From the NCBI GenBank assembly GCA_017517665.1, contig JAFWYP010000024.1, positions 1-64,000 of the forward strand: DNA of 64,000 nucleotides, written 5' to 3'. Position numbers and translations under genes: made by a program. Positions 44,905 to 53,883 of this stretch are shown here, piece after piece; the first letter of the stretch is position 1, and the number at the start of each line of letters is the position of its first letter. This stretch comes from Clostridia bacterium (GTDB lineage Bacteria; Bacillota; Clostridia; Oscillospirales; Acutalibacteraceae). Below the pieces are notes generated by a model that was not told the DNA's origin, made no database searches, and saw nothing but the letters and a program-made list of their open reading frames with translations.

Positions 44905-45832
44905 TGCTTTTGAATTTAATGAATTGATTTCTATCAAAATTGATTCGGATTCCGTCGGTGAAAGACTTGACAAAATATTATCTGTTATATTAAGCGACTA
45001 CTCACGTTCTTTTGTTCAGAACTTATTTTCTGACGGATTAGTGTTTTGCAACAGTAAAAAGGTTACCAAAAGCTTCAGACCTAAATTCGGAGATATTATA
45101 AACTTTTCCGTTCCCGAACCAAAAGAATTATCTCTTGTACCGCAAAATATTCCTCTTGATATTTTGTATGAGGATAATGACCTTCTCGTTGTAAATAAGC
45201 CTCGGGGAATGGTTGTTCATCCAGCGCCGGGTAATTATGATTCAACCCTGGTTAACGCTCTTTTATGGCATTGTAAAGATAATCTGTCGGGTATTAACGG
45301 TGTTGTACGTCCAGGAATCGTTCACCGTATTGATAAGGATACAAGCGGACTTTTGCTTGTTGCAAAAAATGATGTTGCTCATCTTTCTTTATCTTTGCAA
45401 ATAAGCGAACATTCTCTTGACAGAGAATACCGAGCTGTTATTCACGGTCATTTAAAAGAAACGGAAGGAACTGTTGATGCGCCTATCGGAAGAAGTCCTA
45501 ATGACAGAAAAAAGATGTGTGTAATCAATCAGAATTCTAAAAATGCCGTTACTCATTATCGCGTTATTGAGGAATATAAGGATTTTTCATTTATTCAGCT
45601 TAAACTCGAAACGGGTCGTACGCATCAGATAAGAGTTCATATGTCATATCTCGGTCATCCTGTGGCGGGTGATTATGTATATGGACCCAAAAATGGCGTA
45701 ACGTATCTTAACGGACAATGCCTTCACGCCGGAATAATTGGTTTTACTCATCCTGTAACAGGGGAACGTATCAGATTAGAGTCTTCGCTTCCCGATTATT
45801 TTACGGATTTTTTAGGGAGAATTAAAAAATAA
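44888..45832 (+). CDS. rluD: Pseudouridine synthase, RluD family
   Basis: The 314-residue enzyme makes pseudouridine in 23S rRNA. An S4 RNA-binding domain (about 19-75, GERLDKILSVIL) precedes the catalytic domain with HRIDKDTSGLLLVAKN (catalytic Asp) and LKLETGRTHQIRVHM. The start could be ATG 44888 or the adjacent ATG 44891. Confidence 0.93.
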   Translation: MMEKINAFEFNELISIKIDSDSVGERLDKILSVILSDYSRSFVQNLFSDGLVFCNSKKVTKSFRPKFGDIINFSVPEPKELSLVPQNIPLDILYEDNDLLVVNKPRGMVVHPAPGNYDSTLVNALLWHCKDNLSGINGVVRPGIVHRIDKDTSGLLLVAKNDVAHLSLSLQISEHSLDREYRAVIHGHLKETEGTVDAPIGRSPNDRKKMCVINQNSKNAVTHYRVIEEYKDFSFIQLKLETGRTHQIRVHMSYLGHPVAGDYVYGPKNGVTYLNGQCLHAGIIGFTHPVTGERIRLESSLPDYFTDFLGRIKK

Positions 45833-46659
45833 TGGAAAACAAAAAAATACTTTCTGATTGGTTGATAGCTTCCGATATTGACGGAACTTTAAATAATAAG
45901 TTGAGAAGACTTCCGCGACGCAATGAGGAAGCAATCAGACGGTTTGTTGATTTGGGAGGAAGATTTACTCTTGCTACGGGCAGAAACCCTCAATCAATGG
46001 AAAGGCATTTTAAGAAACTGCCTATAGACGGAACACCCGCTGTAGTTATTAACGGCGCAGGGTTATATGATTTCCGCAAGCAGGAGATGATTTATTTCAG
46101 TTCAATTAGCAGCGAGGGAATGGAACTTGCAATTGAAGCGGCCAAAAAATTTCCTGCAGTTGATGTAATTATCGTTGCAAAGGATATGATATATATAACC
46201 GGTATCGGTTGGTTTGGCAAGCTTTTTGTTGCAACTGATAAACTGAAACATCAACATATTAAAAATATTGATGATGTTCCCAAAATGAATTGGGGTAAGG
46301 TTATTTTCTCGGGAATACCGTATCAAATTTCAAAAGTAAAAAAGCATTTTGAATCTATGATTGATCCTGATTTAACGCTAATGTCTTCATCTGTCGCCAG
46401 TTTTGAAATCCTTGCAAGAAATACTCATAAGGGTACGGCACTTATGAAGCTTGCCGAAATTCTCGGAATTGAGAAATCACATACAGGTGCAATCGGAGAT
46501 TATTTTAATGATTTCGATATGCTTAAAACGGTTGGTGTTCCGTCGTGTTGCGGTCAGGCACCAAAAGAGTTAAAAGAAATCTCGGAGTTTGTTTCGTGTC
46601 ACTGTAATAAAGGTGCCGTAGCAGATTTCCTTGAATATATTGAAAAGAAAAAGTCATAA
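45832..46659 (+). CDS. HAD-family hydrolase, Cof type
   Basis: The 275-residue phosphatase has HAD motif I (ASDIDGTLN), motif II (TLATGRN), Lys in the K-x-T-A segment (HKGTALMKL) and motif IV (GAIGDYFNDFDML), with a C2-type cap as in the Cof/YidA family. Likely substrates are small sugar or nucleotide phosphates. It overlaps rluD by one base (TAATG). Confidence 0.9.
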   Translation: MENKKILSDWLIASDIDGTLNNKLRRLPRRNEEAIRRFVDLGGRFTLATGRNPQSMERHFKKLPIDGTPAVVINGAGLYDFRKQEMIYFSSISSEGMELAIEAAKKFPAVDVIIVAKDMIYITGIGWFGKLFVATDKLKHQHIKNIDDVPKMNWGKVIFSGIPYQISKVKKHFESMIDPDLTLMSSSVASFEILARNTHKGTALMKLAEILGIEKSHTGAIGDYFNDFDMLKTVGVPSCCGQAPKELKEISEFVSCHCNKGAVADFLEYIEKKKS

Positions 46660-46693
46660 CCAAGATTAATAAATATGACAGGAGGCGACTGCA

Positions 46694-47536
46694 ATGGATG
46701 CAGTTATCAGAAAACAATTAAAAATCAAAGCTTGCAAAGCCAGAATGGGTATTATCGAAGGCGTTTTCAACGCAAAATCGGGTCATCCCGGCGGTTCACT
46801 TTCATGCGTTGATATCGTCACATATTTGTATTTTAATCATATGAATATTGACCCTCACAATCCAAAGATGGAAGACAGAGACAGATTTGTTCTTTCAAAA
46901 GGTCATGCAGCACCTGCTCTTTATTCTGTTCTTTCTCTCAGAGGCTTTTTTCCTGTTGAACAAATGAAAACTCTCAGAAAGAGTGATTCAATGCTTCAGG
47001 GTCATCCCAGCATTAAATATACTCCAGGTGTTGATATGTGCACAGGTTCACTCGGACAGGGTATTTCCACAGCATGCGGTATGGCTCTTGGCGCAAAGCT
47101 TGACGGAAAAAAATTCAGAGTTTTCGCAATTCTCGGTGACGGTGAAATTCAGGAAGGTCAGGTCTGGGAAGCTGCAATGTTTGCGTCCGCAAAGGGTCTT
47201 GATAATCTTGTTGCGGTTGTTGATAACAACGGTCTTCAGATTGACGGTAAGATTTCTGAGGTTAATTCACCTTATCCGATTGCTGAAAAATTCAAATCAT
47301 TTGGTTGGAATGTTATTGAAATCAGCGCACATAGCTTTGACGAAATTGATGCCGCTTTTAATGCCGCTGCAGAATTCAAAGGCAAACCTTCTGTTATCGT
47401 TGCAAACAGCGTAAAGGGTAAGGGCGTTTCGTTCATGGAAGACCAGGTTTCATGGCACGGTACAGCTCCCAATGCAGAGCAGTATGAGCAGGCTATAAAT
47501 GAACTCACACAGGCTCTTGCAGAGCTTGAAGCATAA
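46694..47536 (+). CDS. Transketolase, N-terminal subunit
   Basis: The 280-residue subunit carries the thiamine-diphosphate pyrimidine-side half of a split transketolase: KSGHPGGSLSCVDIVTYLYF, SKGHAAPALYS, GSLGQGIS and GDGEIQEGQVWEA (cofactor and metal binding). With the next gene it moves two-carbon units in the non-oxidative pentose phosphate pathway. AGGAGG ribosome binding site and C-rich codons suggest good expression. Confidence 0.95.
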   Translation: MDAVIRKQLKIKACKARMGIIEGVFNAKSGHPGGSLSCVDIVTYLYFNHMNIDPHNPKMEDRDRFVLSKGHAAPALYSVLSLRGFFPVEQMKTLRKSDSMLQGHPSIKYTPGVDMCTGSLGQGISTACGMALGAKLDGKKFRVFAILGDGEIQEGQVWEAAMFASAKGLDNLVAVVDNNGLQIDGKISEVNSPYPIAEKFKSFGWNVIEISAHSFDEIDAAFNAAAEFKGKPSVIVANSVKGKGVSFMEDQVSWHGTAPNAEQYEQAINELTQALAELEA

Positions 47537-47556
47537 GAAAGGAGTTGTGAAATATA

Positions 47557-48504
47557 ATGGCTGATGTTATTAAAACTGCAACCCGTGATGCTTACGGAAA
47601 GGCTCTTGTTGAGCTTGGCGGGATAAATGATAAGGTTGTTGTTCTTGATGCTGACCTTGCTGCAGCAACAAAAACCGGTATGTTCAAGAAGGCATATCCT
47701 GAAAAGTTTTTTGATTGCGGTATTGCCGAAGGAAATATGATGGGTGTTGCTGCCGGTCTTGCTTCAACAGGCTATACTGTATTTGCAGGCACATTTGCAA
47801 TGTTTGCTGCAGGCAGAGCCTTTGAGCAAGTAAGAAATTCAATTGCTTATCCTCATCTTAACGTTAAAATCGGTGCTACTCATGCAGGTATTTCAGTTGG
47901 TGAAGACGGTGCAAGCCATCAGTGCTGTGAAGATATTGCACTTATGAGAAGCATTCCCGGCATGACAATCATCAATCCTGCAGATGATGTTGAAGCGCGT
48001 GCTGCTGTTCTTGCGGCTGCTGAATATGAAGGACCTGTTTATATGAGATTCGGTCGCCTTGCCGTTCCCAGAATATTCGATGAAGATTACAAGTTTGAAT
48101 GGGGCAAAGCTGTTGTTCTTAACGAAGGAACTGATGTTACAATTTGCGCAACAGGTCTTATGGTTAATGAAGCCATTGAGGCTCAGAAGCTTCTTGCAGA
48201 TGAAGGTATCAGTGCAGAAATAATTAATGTTCATACCATTAAACCTCTTGATGCCGAAACAATTCTTAAATCTGCAGAAAAGACAGGCGCAATTGTTACT
48301 GCTGAAGAACACAGCATAATCGGCGGTCTCGGCAGTGCGGTGGCTGAAGCTGTTTGTGAAAACGGTAAAGCAGTACCTGTTGTTAAGCTCGGCGTTAACG
48401 ATGTTTTCGGTAAATCCGGTCCTGCGGTTGAACTTCTTCATATTTACGGACTTGATGCACAGAATATAGTTGAAAAGGCTAAAAAGGCTGTTTCGATGAA
48501 ATAA
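47557..48504 (+). CDS. Transketolase, C-terminal subunit
   Basis: The 315-residue partner holds the pyrimidine-binding and C-terminal domains: VVVLDADLAAATKT, FDCGIAEGNMMGVAAGLA (with the conserved Glu), VGEDGASHQCCEDIALMR, and EEHSIIGGLGSAVAE. It begins 20 bases after the N-terminal subunit and ends before a hairpin. Such splitting is common in Clostridia and Archaea. Confidence 0.95.
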   Translation: MADVIKTATRDAYGKALVELGGINDKVVVLDADLAAATKTGMFKKAYPEKFFDCGIAEGNMMGVAAGLASTGYTVFAGTFAMFAAGRAFEQVRNSIAYPHLNVKIGATHAGISVGEDGASHQCCEDIALMRSIPGMTIINPADDVEARAAVLAAAEYEGPVYMRFGRLAVPRIFDEDYKFEWGKAVVLNEGTDVTICATGLMVNEAIEAQKLLADEGISAEIINVHTIKPLDAETILKSAEKTGAIVTAEEHSIIGGLGSAVAEAVCENGKAVPVVKLGVNDVFGKSGPAVELLHIYGLDAQNIVEKAKKAVSMK

Positions 48505-48513
48505 ATTCACTTT

Positions 48514-48548
48514 CAGGCGGCTGTTCCTTTCGGAGCAACCGCCTGTTT
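48514..48548 (+). terminator. Hairpin after the transketolase genes
   Basis: CAGGCGGCTGTTCC (48514-48527), loop TTTC, GGAGCAACCGCCTG (48532-48545) pair over 14 positions with one mismatch and one G-U. Only TTTAAG follows, so termination may be partial and let RNA polymerase reach the next gene. Confidence 0.6.
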
Positions 48549-48562
48549 AAGAGGTGTATTCT

Positions 48563-50410
48563 TTGAAAGAAAAAATTGGAAAGAGAAATGAAAAAAGGAT
48601 TAAATTTTTTGTGGCAGTATCTGTGTTTGTTATCGCTCTTATATCTTTAATTCTTATTATTGTTTCTTTGTTTTCGGGGGATAAATCGGTTAATAACAGT
48701 ATTATTGTTTATAAAAACGAAACAGGAAATGTTATTAAAATCGGAAAACTTGAATCTGTAGTATCTGATTCAAGTGCCGATAATTTTAAGTGTGATACAG
48801 AGAATAAAAGAGTTTTTTATACTGTAACGTCTTCATATTCAGACGGTTTGTATGATTTGTATTATATTGAAAAAAACAGAAGTGAACTAACGAAGCCTAA
48901 AATAATAGATTACGGTATTGAAGAAGGTTATATTTTAAATTCAGGAAAGATTTTTTATTTGAAAAACAACTCACAAGCAGGTGCACTTGATGCATTTCGC
49001 TGCGATATTAATAAATCAAAAATTGAAACTTTTTCATCAAATGTTGAAAATATTTATCCGCTTGATAAATCCGATACTGTTTTTTTTGTTAAATTACACG
49101 GCAGTGAACGTGTTCTTTACAAATATTCAGGGGAAACTCCAATTGAAGTGTGCAGAAATATTTCTGATATTCATTTATTTAATGACAGTGATAATCCGCA
49201 TATTTTTTATGAAAAAAAATCGCAAATTTATAACGGAATGACAGAACTTTATCGAACAGAAGCAGAAGGTGCTCCTGAATTGATTTGTGATAACACATAT
49301 GATGTTTTATACGACAGCTATTCACCGGACGGCAATTTGTATTATTTTACAACTTCAACCGAAAATATTTCCTGGAGTTATGTTATTGCGGATGTTTATT
49401 CCGAAACAGATAAAACATTAACACGACCGGAAAGAGACAGTTTTTTATCAATTCTCGGAATATCGGTTGAATATAATCAAAAACTCAGGGAATACCAGGA
49501 TAAGCTTGTTCGTGATGAAATAAGAGAAGCGCTTAATGAATCCGTTGAAAAGGGTGAGTTTTCCGCACCTGTTTATACAGTTTTTGCTTATAATTACGAG
49601 GGCAATCATAAAATCACCGAGAAAATTAATCCGGATTCGGTTTTTACAGTTGCTTCATTCGGATTACCGAGAATAATATTTGAAAGTTTTGAAATCACAA
49701 AGAGCACAACCGATATGTCCGGCCTTGTTGATATAGCTCAAAGAAGTTCTATGGCTGAGGTTATAGAATATGCTCGTTCTGTTGTTAATAACAGCATTAA
49801 TTCGACCGGTATTAAGGTTGCAGGCTGTGATTATACATCTTTATTTTCTCAAAGCCTTGACGGTTATGACATAGAAAAAACTTCGTTTGCGTTTTCAAAA
49901 GACGGAAAAAGAGTTTTCGCTTTGGTTCGTGATTCAGCCGGTGAAAGATTGAATTTGTTTAGCTGTGCGCTCGGTTCAGACCTTAAGCCGTCTGCCAAAG
50001 TTAATGTCAGCAACGGCATTTCAAATTATTATTTTATTGATAATTCCATTGTATATCTAAAATCTGATATCGGAAAAAATACCGGTGATATTTACCTTTA
50101 TTCAGGTGAAAAAAATGTTAAACTTTCAAATGCGGCAAACGCACTAAAGGTTGAGCACGGCGATAATATAATTGTTCTTAAGGGTTATGACGTTAAAGAG
50201 CATAATTCTGTTGCAGATTATTATTATATTGATGATACAACTGAAAAATTGATTTCAAATAAAATTCTTATAGACAGCTTTTTTGTTGATGAATCGGGTA
50301 AATCGGTTTTCATCTCAAACGAAACAGGTAATAACACTTTGATTGTTTTTGATAACGGAAAAACAACTGAAATTTCAAACGGTGTTGATGAGTTGATTTT
50401 ATTCGATTAA
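48563..50410 (+). CDS. Membrane-anchored protein of unknown function, propeller-like repeats
   Basis: The 615-residue protein has a basic N-terminus, a transmembrane helix (about 16-38) and a large outer region. Repeated short strands such as RVFYTVTSSYSDGLYDLYYI, KIFYLKNNS, LYYFTTSTEN and NIIVLKGYD suggest beta-propeller blades of the DUF5050/TolB type. I cannot name a function. TTG 48563 sits six bases after an AGAGGTG site and is the better start; the GTG at 48554 is inside that site. The next gene, a coiled-coil protein, follows by 20 bases. Confidence 0.6.
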   Translation: MKEKIGKRNEKRIKFFVAVSVFVIALISLILIIVSLFSGDKSVNNSIIVYKNETGNVIKIGKLESVVSDSSADNFKCDTENKRVFYTVTSSYSDGLYDLYYIEKNRSELTKPKIIDYGIEEGYILNSGKIFYLKNNSQAGALDAFRCDINKSKIETFSSNVENIYPLDKSDTVFFVKLHGSERVLYKYSGETPIEVCRNISDIHLFNDSDNPHIFYEKKSQIYNGMTELYRTEAEGAPELICDNTYDVLYDSYSPDGNLYYFTTSTENISWSYVIADVYSETDKTLTRPERDSFLSILGISVEYNQKLREYQDKLVRDEIREALNESVEKGEFSAPVYTVFAYNYEGNHKITEKINPDSVFTVASFGLPRIIFESFEITKSTTDMSGLVDIAQRSSMAEVIEYARSVVNNSINSTGIKVAGCDYTSLFSQSLDGYDIEKTSFAFSKDGKRVFALVRDSAGERLNLFSCALGSDLKPSAKVNVSNGISNYYFIDNSIVYLKSDIGKNTGDIYLYSGEKNVKLSNAANALKVEHGDNIIVLKGYDVKEHNSVADYYYIDDTTEKLISNKILIDSFFVDESGKSVFISNETGNNTLIVFDNGKTTEISNGVDELILFD

Positions 50411-50430
50411 TTCTTGAAAGGAAGAAAAAT

Positions 50431-51006
50431 ATGGGTTCAGAACAGATTTTTAAAAAATCAGTATTGGGTGGATTTAAAAAAGAAGGTGTTCTTAATTATG
50501 TTGAACAGCTTCAGACAGAAATAATTGAACTGAAAAAAGAGATAACCAATAAACCTGATTTAAGCGAAGAAGTTAAGGCTTTAAAGGATATTAATGAGAA
50601 TGCTGTTGCAGAAACTACTGCATTAACCGCAAAAATTGATGCCCTAAAAGCGGAGAATGAGGCTCTTACGGAAGCAAATCTTTCGTTGGTTCGTGACCTT
50701 GAAGAAGCAAAAATGCTGATTAACGAATATGAAGAAAAGCAGAAGATTTTTGCTGAAAAGATTTCTGAAATTGATAATAAGTTTTCACGTCTGACCAGCG
50801 ATTTCGTTTGTTCGGATTCATCTGCTTCAGATATAAAGACCAAAGCAAATGACGCGGTTGAAAATGCACGAAATGAAATTGGAGATATTAATGAACGAAT
50901 TAAAACAACATGCAATAATTTTGTCAGTTCCTCATCTGCACTTAAAACTTGTGTAGAAAATCTTCTTGATGTTCTTTCGTCGATTTTAGATGATTTTAAT
51001 TCATGA
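50431..51006 (+). CDS. Coiled-coil protein, DivIVA-like N-terminus
   Basis: The 191-residue protein starts with SEQIFKKSVLGGFKKEGVLNYVEQLQ, which resembles the membrane-binding start of DivIVA/GpsB-like proteins, and is then almost entirely coiled coil (about 25-115, heptads of Leu/Ala/Glu/Lys). The last third is Asp/Ser-rich and helical. It may be a structural or division-associated factor. GAAAGGAAG ribosome binding site. Confidence 0.55.
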   Translation: MGSEQIFKKSVLGGFKKEGVLNYVEQLQTEIIELKKEITNKPDLSEEVKALKDINENAVAETTALTAKIDALKAENEALTEANLSLVRDLEEAKMLINEYEEKQKIFAEKISEIDNKFSRLTSDFVCSDSSASDIKTKANDAVENARNEIGDINERIKTTCNNFVSSSSALKTCVENLLDVLSSILDDFNS

Positions 51007-51022
51007 GGGTGAATGTAATATA

Positions 51023-51550
51023 ATGGCTGAATACAACATAAATATTAATGAACTTGATAAGTATGTTTCTGTTCTTAAAGCGGGTGACAGAGCTTTATTA
51101 AGCGGAATCGTTTATACTTCAAGAGATGCCGCGCATAAGAGGATTTTTGAGTTGCTTGATAAAGGCGATGAATTACCTTTTGATTTGGTCGGCTCGTGTA
51201 TTTATTTTGCAGGTCCGACTCCAACTCCTGACGGAATGGTAATCGGAAGCTGCGGTCCCACTACCTCCGGACGAATGGATGTTTATTCTCCGCGTCTTCT
51301 TGATTTAGGTTTAAAAGCGATGATAGGAAAAGGGGAAAGAAACAAAGAGGTCTGCGATGCTATTGTAAGAAACAAGGCTGTATATTTCTGTGCGGTTGGC
51401 GGTGCAGGAGCTCTTTGTGCAAAACAGATTAAATCATGTAAAGAAATTGCCTTTTTTGATCTTGGATGCGAAAGCATTAAGGAGATTCTTCTTGAGGATT
51501 TTCCTGTAATTGTAGGAATTGATTCAAACGGCGGAAATTTATTTAAATAA
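51023..51550 (+). CDS. Class I fumarate hydratase, beta subunit
   Basis: The 175-residue protein matches the C-terminal (beta) half of the iron-sulfur fumarase: LKAGDRALLSGIVYTSRDAAHKRI, FAGPTPTPDGMVIGSCGPTTSGRMD and CAVGGAGALCAKQIKSCKEIAF. It catalyses fumarate to malate only together with the alpha subunit, which is not adjacent and not in this window. ATG 51023 has a GAGGGTG site 11 bases upstream. Its product route fits the PEP carboxykinase upstream in the window. Confidence 0.93.
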   Translation: MAEYNININELDKYVSVLKAGDRALLSGIVYTSRDAAHKRIFELLDKGDELPFDLVGSCIYFAGPTPTPDGMVIGSCGPTTSGRMDVYSPRLLDLGLKAMIGKGERNKEVCDAIVRNKAVYFCAVGGAGALCAKQIKSCKEIAFFDLGCESIKEILLEDFPVIVGIDSNGGNLFK

Positions 51551-51558
51551 ACGGTTTA

Positions 51559-51594
51559 AAAACACTTTCTTCGGAAGGTGTTTTTCTTTTTTTG
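51559..51594 (+). terminator. Intrinsic terminator with UUCG tetraloop
   Basis: AAAACACTTTC (51559-51569), loop TTCG, GAAGGTGTTTT (51574-51584) pair over 11 positions (one G-U), followed by TTTTTCTTTTTTT. It is a very strong terminator and its U-run touches the ribosome binding site of the next gene. Confidence 0.9.
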
Positions 51595-51604
51595 AGGTGA
51601 TTTT

Positions 51605-52579
51605 ATTTTAGCATATTTATCGTTTTTTATGGTTTTGACAGTTGCTTTTATTAATGGTTGGACTGACGCTCCGAATTCTGTTGCTGCATGTGTTTCAACC
51701 GGTGTATTGCCTATAAAAAAAGCCTTGCAAATATCTGCAATTGCTGATTTTATCGGTTCGGTATCAGTCGGTCTTTTAAGCGGTAAGGTGTCTGAAAGAA
51801 TTATCAATCTTTCATCATACGGTAACGATAGTGATGGTTATTTGATTTCTGTTTTTTCTGCAATGTCTTCTGTTGTTATTTTTGCGGTTATTTCACGATG
51901 TTTTGGTTTACCAACAAGTGAGAGTCATGCTGTTCTTGCAGGTATATTCGGGTCTTCTATACATATAAACGGCGGATTTAAAAATATAAATATCAATGAT
52001 TGGATTAACACGGGTATAGGTCTGATTGTTTCAATATGTGTCGGATATCTTGTGTCTTATTTGCTTATGAAATCGGTATTATTATATATTCAAAAAAATA
52101 ATCCGGTTTTTGATTTCAAGAATATTCAGATATTATCCGGTATTTTAACAGCCTTTTTTCACGGTGCACAGGATTCTCAGAAGTTTACTGCAATTGCAAT
52201 TTCAATTTTATGCTCAAAAAAAACAGAAATTAATAATCTTAATATAAAAATTACCGTTTTGATTGCTTTGATAATATCAATAGGAATTCTTACAAGTGGG
52301 GATAAAATAATTAAAACTGTCGGAAATGACCTTGTAAAATTAAATTATTTGCAGGGCTTTTCGGCAGATGTTTCAGGAATACTTTGTATTTTAATTTTTA
52401 CATTATGCGGTTATCCTCTAAGCACAACTCATGTAAAAACATCGGCGATAATGGGGGCTGGGTCTGTTGACGGTGAAATAAACAGAAAAACAGCTTCGGA
52501 GCTGATTGCATCGTGGGTTGTTACATTTCCTTTTTGTGTAGCGTTAAGTTATATTATAACTCGGATTTTAATAAAATAA
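51605..52579 (+). CDS. PiT-family inorganic phosphate transporter, possible AUU start
   Basis: The 324-residue (or 316-residue) membrane protein imports phosphate by ion symport. It has both PiT signatures: FINGWTDAPNSVAACVSTGVL at the start and FFHGAQDSQKF with PLSTTHVKTSAIMGAG in the second half. The first in-frame ATG (51629) has no ribosome binding site and cuts the first helix short. A GAGGTGA site (51594-51600) sits at the right distance before ATT 51605, giving ILAYLSFFMVLTVAF, which completes the helix. I therefore favour an AUU start; a sequence error for ATG is the alternative. Confidence 0.85.
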   Translation: MLAYLSFFMVLTVAFINGWTDAPNSVAACVSTGVLPIKKALQISAIADFIGSVSVGLLSGKVSERIINLSSYGNDSDGYLISVFSAMSSVVIFAVISRCFGLPTSESHAVLAGIFGSSIHINGGFKNININDWINTGIGLIVSICVGYLVSYLLMKSVLLYIQKNNPVFDFKNIQILSGILTAFFHGAQDSQKFTAIAISILCSKKTEINNLNIKITVLIALIISIGILTSGDKIIKTVGNDLVKLNYLQGFSADVSGILCILIFTLCGYPLSTTHVKTSAIMGAGSVDGEINRKTASELIASWVVTFPFCVALSYIITRILIK

Positions 52580-52612
52580 GACCTGCAAAAGCAGGTCTTA
52601 AAATTTATTGGT
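52572..52612. terminator. Bidirectional terminator between convergent transporter genes
   Basis: AAGACCTGC (52578-52586), loop AAAA, GCAGGTCTT (52591-52599) is a perfect nine-base-pair stem, with T-rich sequence after it on the minus strand (ATTTTATT) and AAAATTTATT on the plus strand. Confidence 0.75.
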
Positions 52613-53735
52613 TGACTGTTTTTAATTTACTGTACAAAGCAGATATTGCAAATGATATTACAATTCCGAAAACAAGATTTGAGGCTAATGTCACAACAGC
52701 AGAAACAACAAAACAAATAAAAGGAATAATTCCGCTGAATTGTTTTTTAATTTCTCCCCATTTAACATTGTTCCAAGCGGTTACAATAATGACAACAGCG
52801 CAGGAATGAAGCGGAATTCTTAATAATAAATCATCAAGAAGCAAGTATGAGATAAAAAGAATTATTATTGCAGATATTTTTGGAATGGGTTTGACAATCT
52901 TTTTTTCAGTGCCGTGCGGTATCGGAATACCGTATAATCCCGAAAATATTACATTGATTATTCCACAAGAAACATAATCTGTTTTCTTAGCTTTATTATC
53001 GGAAGAAAGCGAATAAAAAAAAGTTATAAATAAAGCAAATCCGATAAGCAATGTTTTAAAATCAAATATAAAGTTAAGTCTTGATGTAAAATAATCTTTT
53101 ATAATGCTGTGGTCAGATAACGGTATTTCATTGATTGCTGAAATCATATCCGAAGGATTAAGAAACAGATTGAGTATGAGTGTGAAAACAAGAGCTATAA
53201 ACGGAGCAGATACATATTTACTGAAGTTTTTGAATTTCCTGGGAAAAGTTATCATTATAACAAGAACGATTGTACCGTAAAGCACACCGCGCCAGTTCGG
53301 ATGAAAACCGAGTGAAACATATGATTTAATCATTTCAGCAACGTTGTTACCTGTTGCGCCTATTCCGAAATAATCGGTAGTGAAAAGTACGGTAACTGTT
53401 AAAGCACCGGCAAGCATAACTCCGGATAAAGACGGTGAAGCAAACAGGTTTTTAATTTTATCAGCAAAGAAAGAGGAAGCAATTAACAACAATCCGCATG
53501 TTACGGATGAACTCAAAGCATAATCGGGATTTAATCCGATTATCAAAAATGATATGACTAACGGCATCATTTTTTTGTTGTTTATTTCAGATATGAATAA
53601 AACAGAAATTAAACAGAAGGAAAAAGCAATAATCAAATCAAGTCCCAAACAAACAGCAAAGCAAAACACAAAAGGAAAATGATTTGTCAGATAGTATGAT
53701 GTATCTTTAATGTAATTCTTAAGTTGTTGATTCAT
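52605..53735 (-). CDS. Divergent SulP-like membrane permease, no STAS domain
   Basis: The 376-residue protein is almost wholly hydrophobic, with about ten membrane segments. Two parts recall SulP anion transporters: SLSGVMLAGALTVTVLFT in the middle, and IPLHSCAVVIIVTAWNNVKW near the end followed by FGIVISFAISAL. The cytoplasmic STAS domain usual in SulP proteins is absent and the protein is short. ATG 53735 has GGAG nine bases upstream; TTG 53738 is an alternative. The transported ion is unknown. Confidence 0.55.
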   Translation of the reverse strand: MNQQLKNYIKDTSYYLTNHFPFVFCFAVCLGLDLIIAFSFCLISVLFISEINNKKMMPLVISFLIIGLNPDYALSSSVTCGLLLIASSFFADKIKNLFASPSLSGVMLAGALTVTVLFTTDYFGIGATGNNVAEMIKSYVSLGFHPNWRGVLYGTIVLVIMITFPRKFKNFSKYVSAPFIALVFTLILNLFLNPSDMISAINEIPLSDHSIIKDYFTSRLNFIFDFKTLLIGFALFITFFYSLSSDNKAKKTDYVSCGIINVIFSGLYGIPIPHGTEKKIVKPIPKISAIIILFISYLLLDDLLLRIPLHSCAVVIIVTAWNNVKWGEIKKQFSGIIPFICFVVSAVVTLASNLVFGIVISFAISALYSKLKTVNQ

Positions 53736-53769
53736 CAATCAAATCTCCATTCAACAGACATATGAAGTT

Positions 53770-53798
53770 ATTTTACATTAAATTTTTAAAGTATACAA
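53770..53798 (-). promoter_or_regulatory. Promoter of the SulP-like gene
   Basis: On the minus strand, TTGTAT (53798-53793), 17 bases, TAAAAT (53775-53770). Confidence 0.5.
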
Positions 53799-53846
53799 GA
53801 GATTTTAAAAAGTTTTTATTTTTGTATGGTAAAATTAATAATAATG

Positions 53847-53855
53847 TGATAAAAT
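53847..53855 (+). promoter_or_regulatory. Possible extended -10 promoter of the MBL-fold gene
   Basis: TGA followed by TAAAAT (53850-53855) forms an extended -10 about 28 bases before the start at 53884; no clear -35 is seen. Confidence 0.4.
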
Positions 53856-53883
53856 ATTCGGGATAAATTATTCGGAGAGATGT

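Noticed and set aside
47893-48510. 205-codon open frame on the minus strand
   Set aside because: It lies fully antisense to the transketolase C-terminal subunit, has Cys/Phe/Asn-rich shadow composition and no ribosome binding site.
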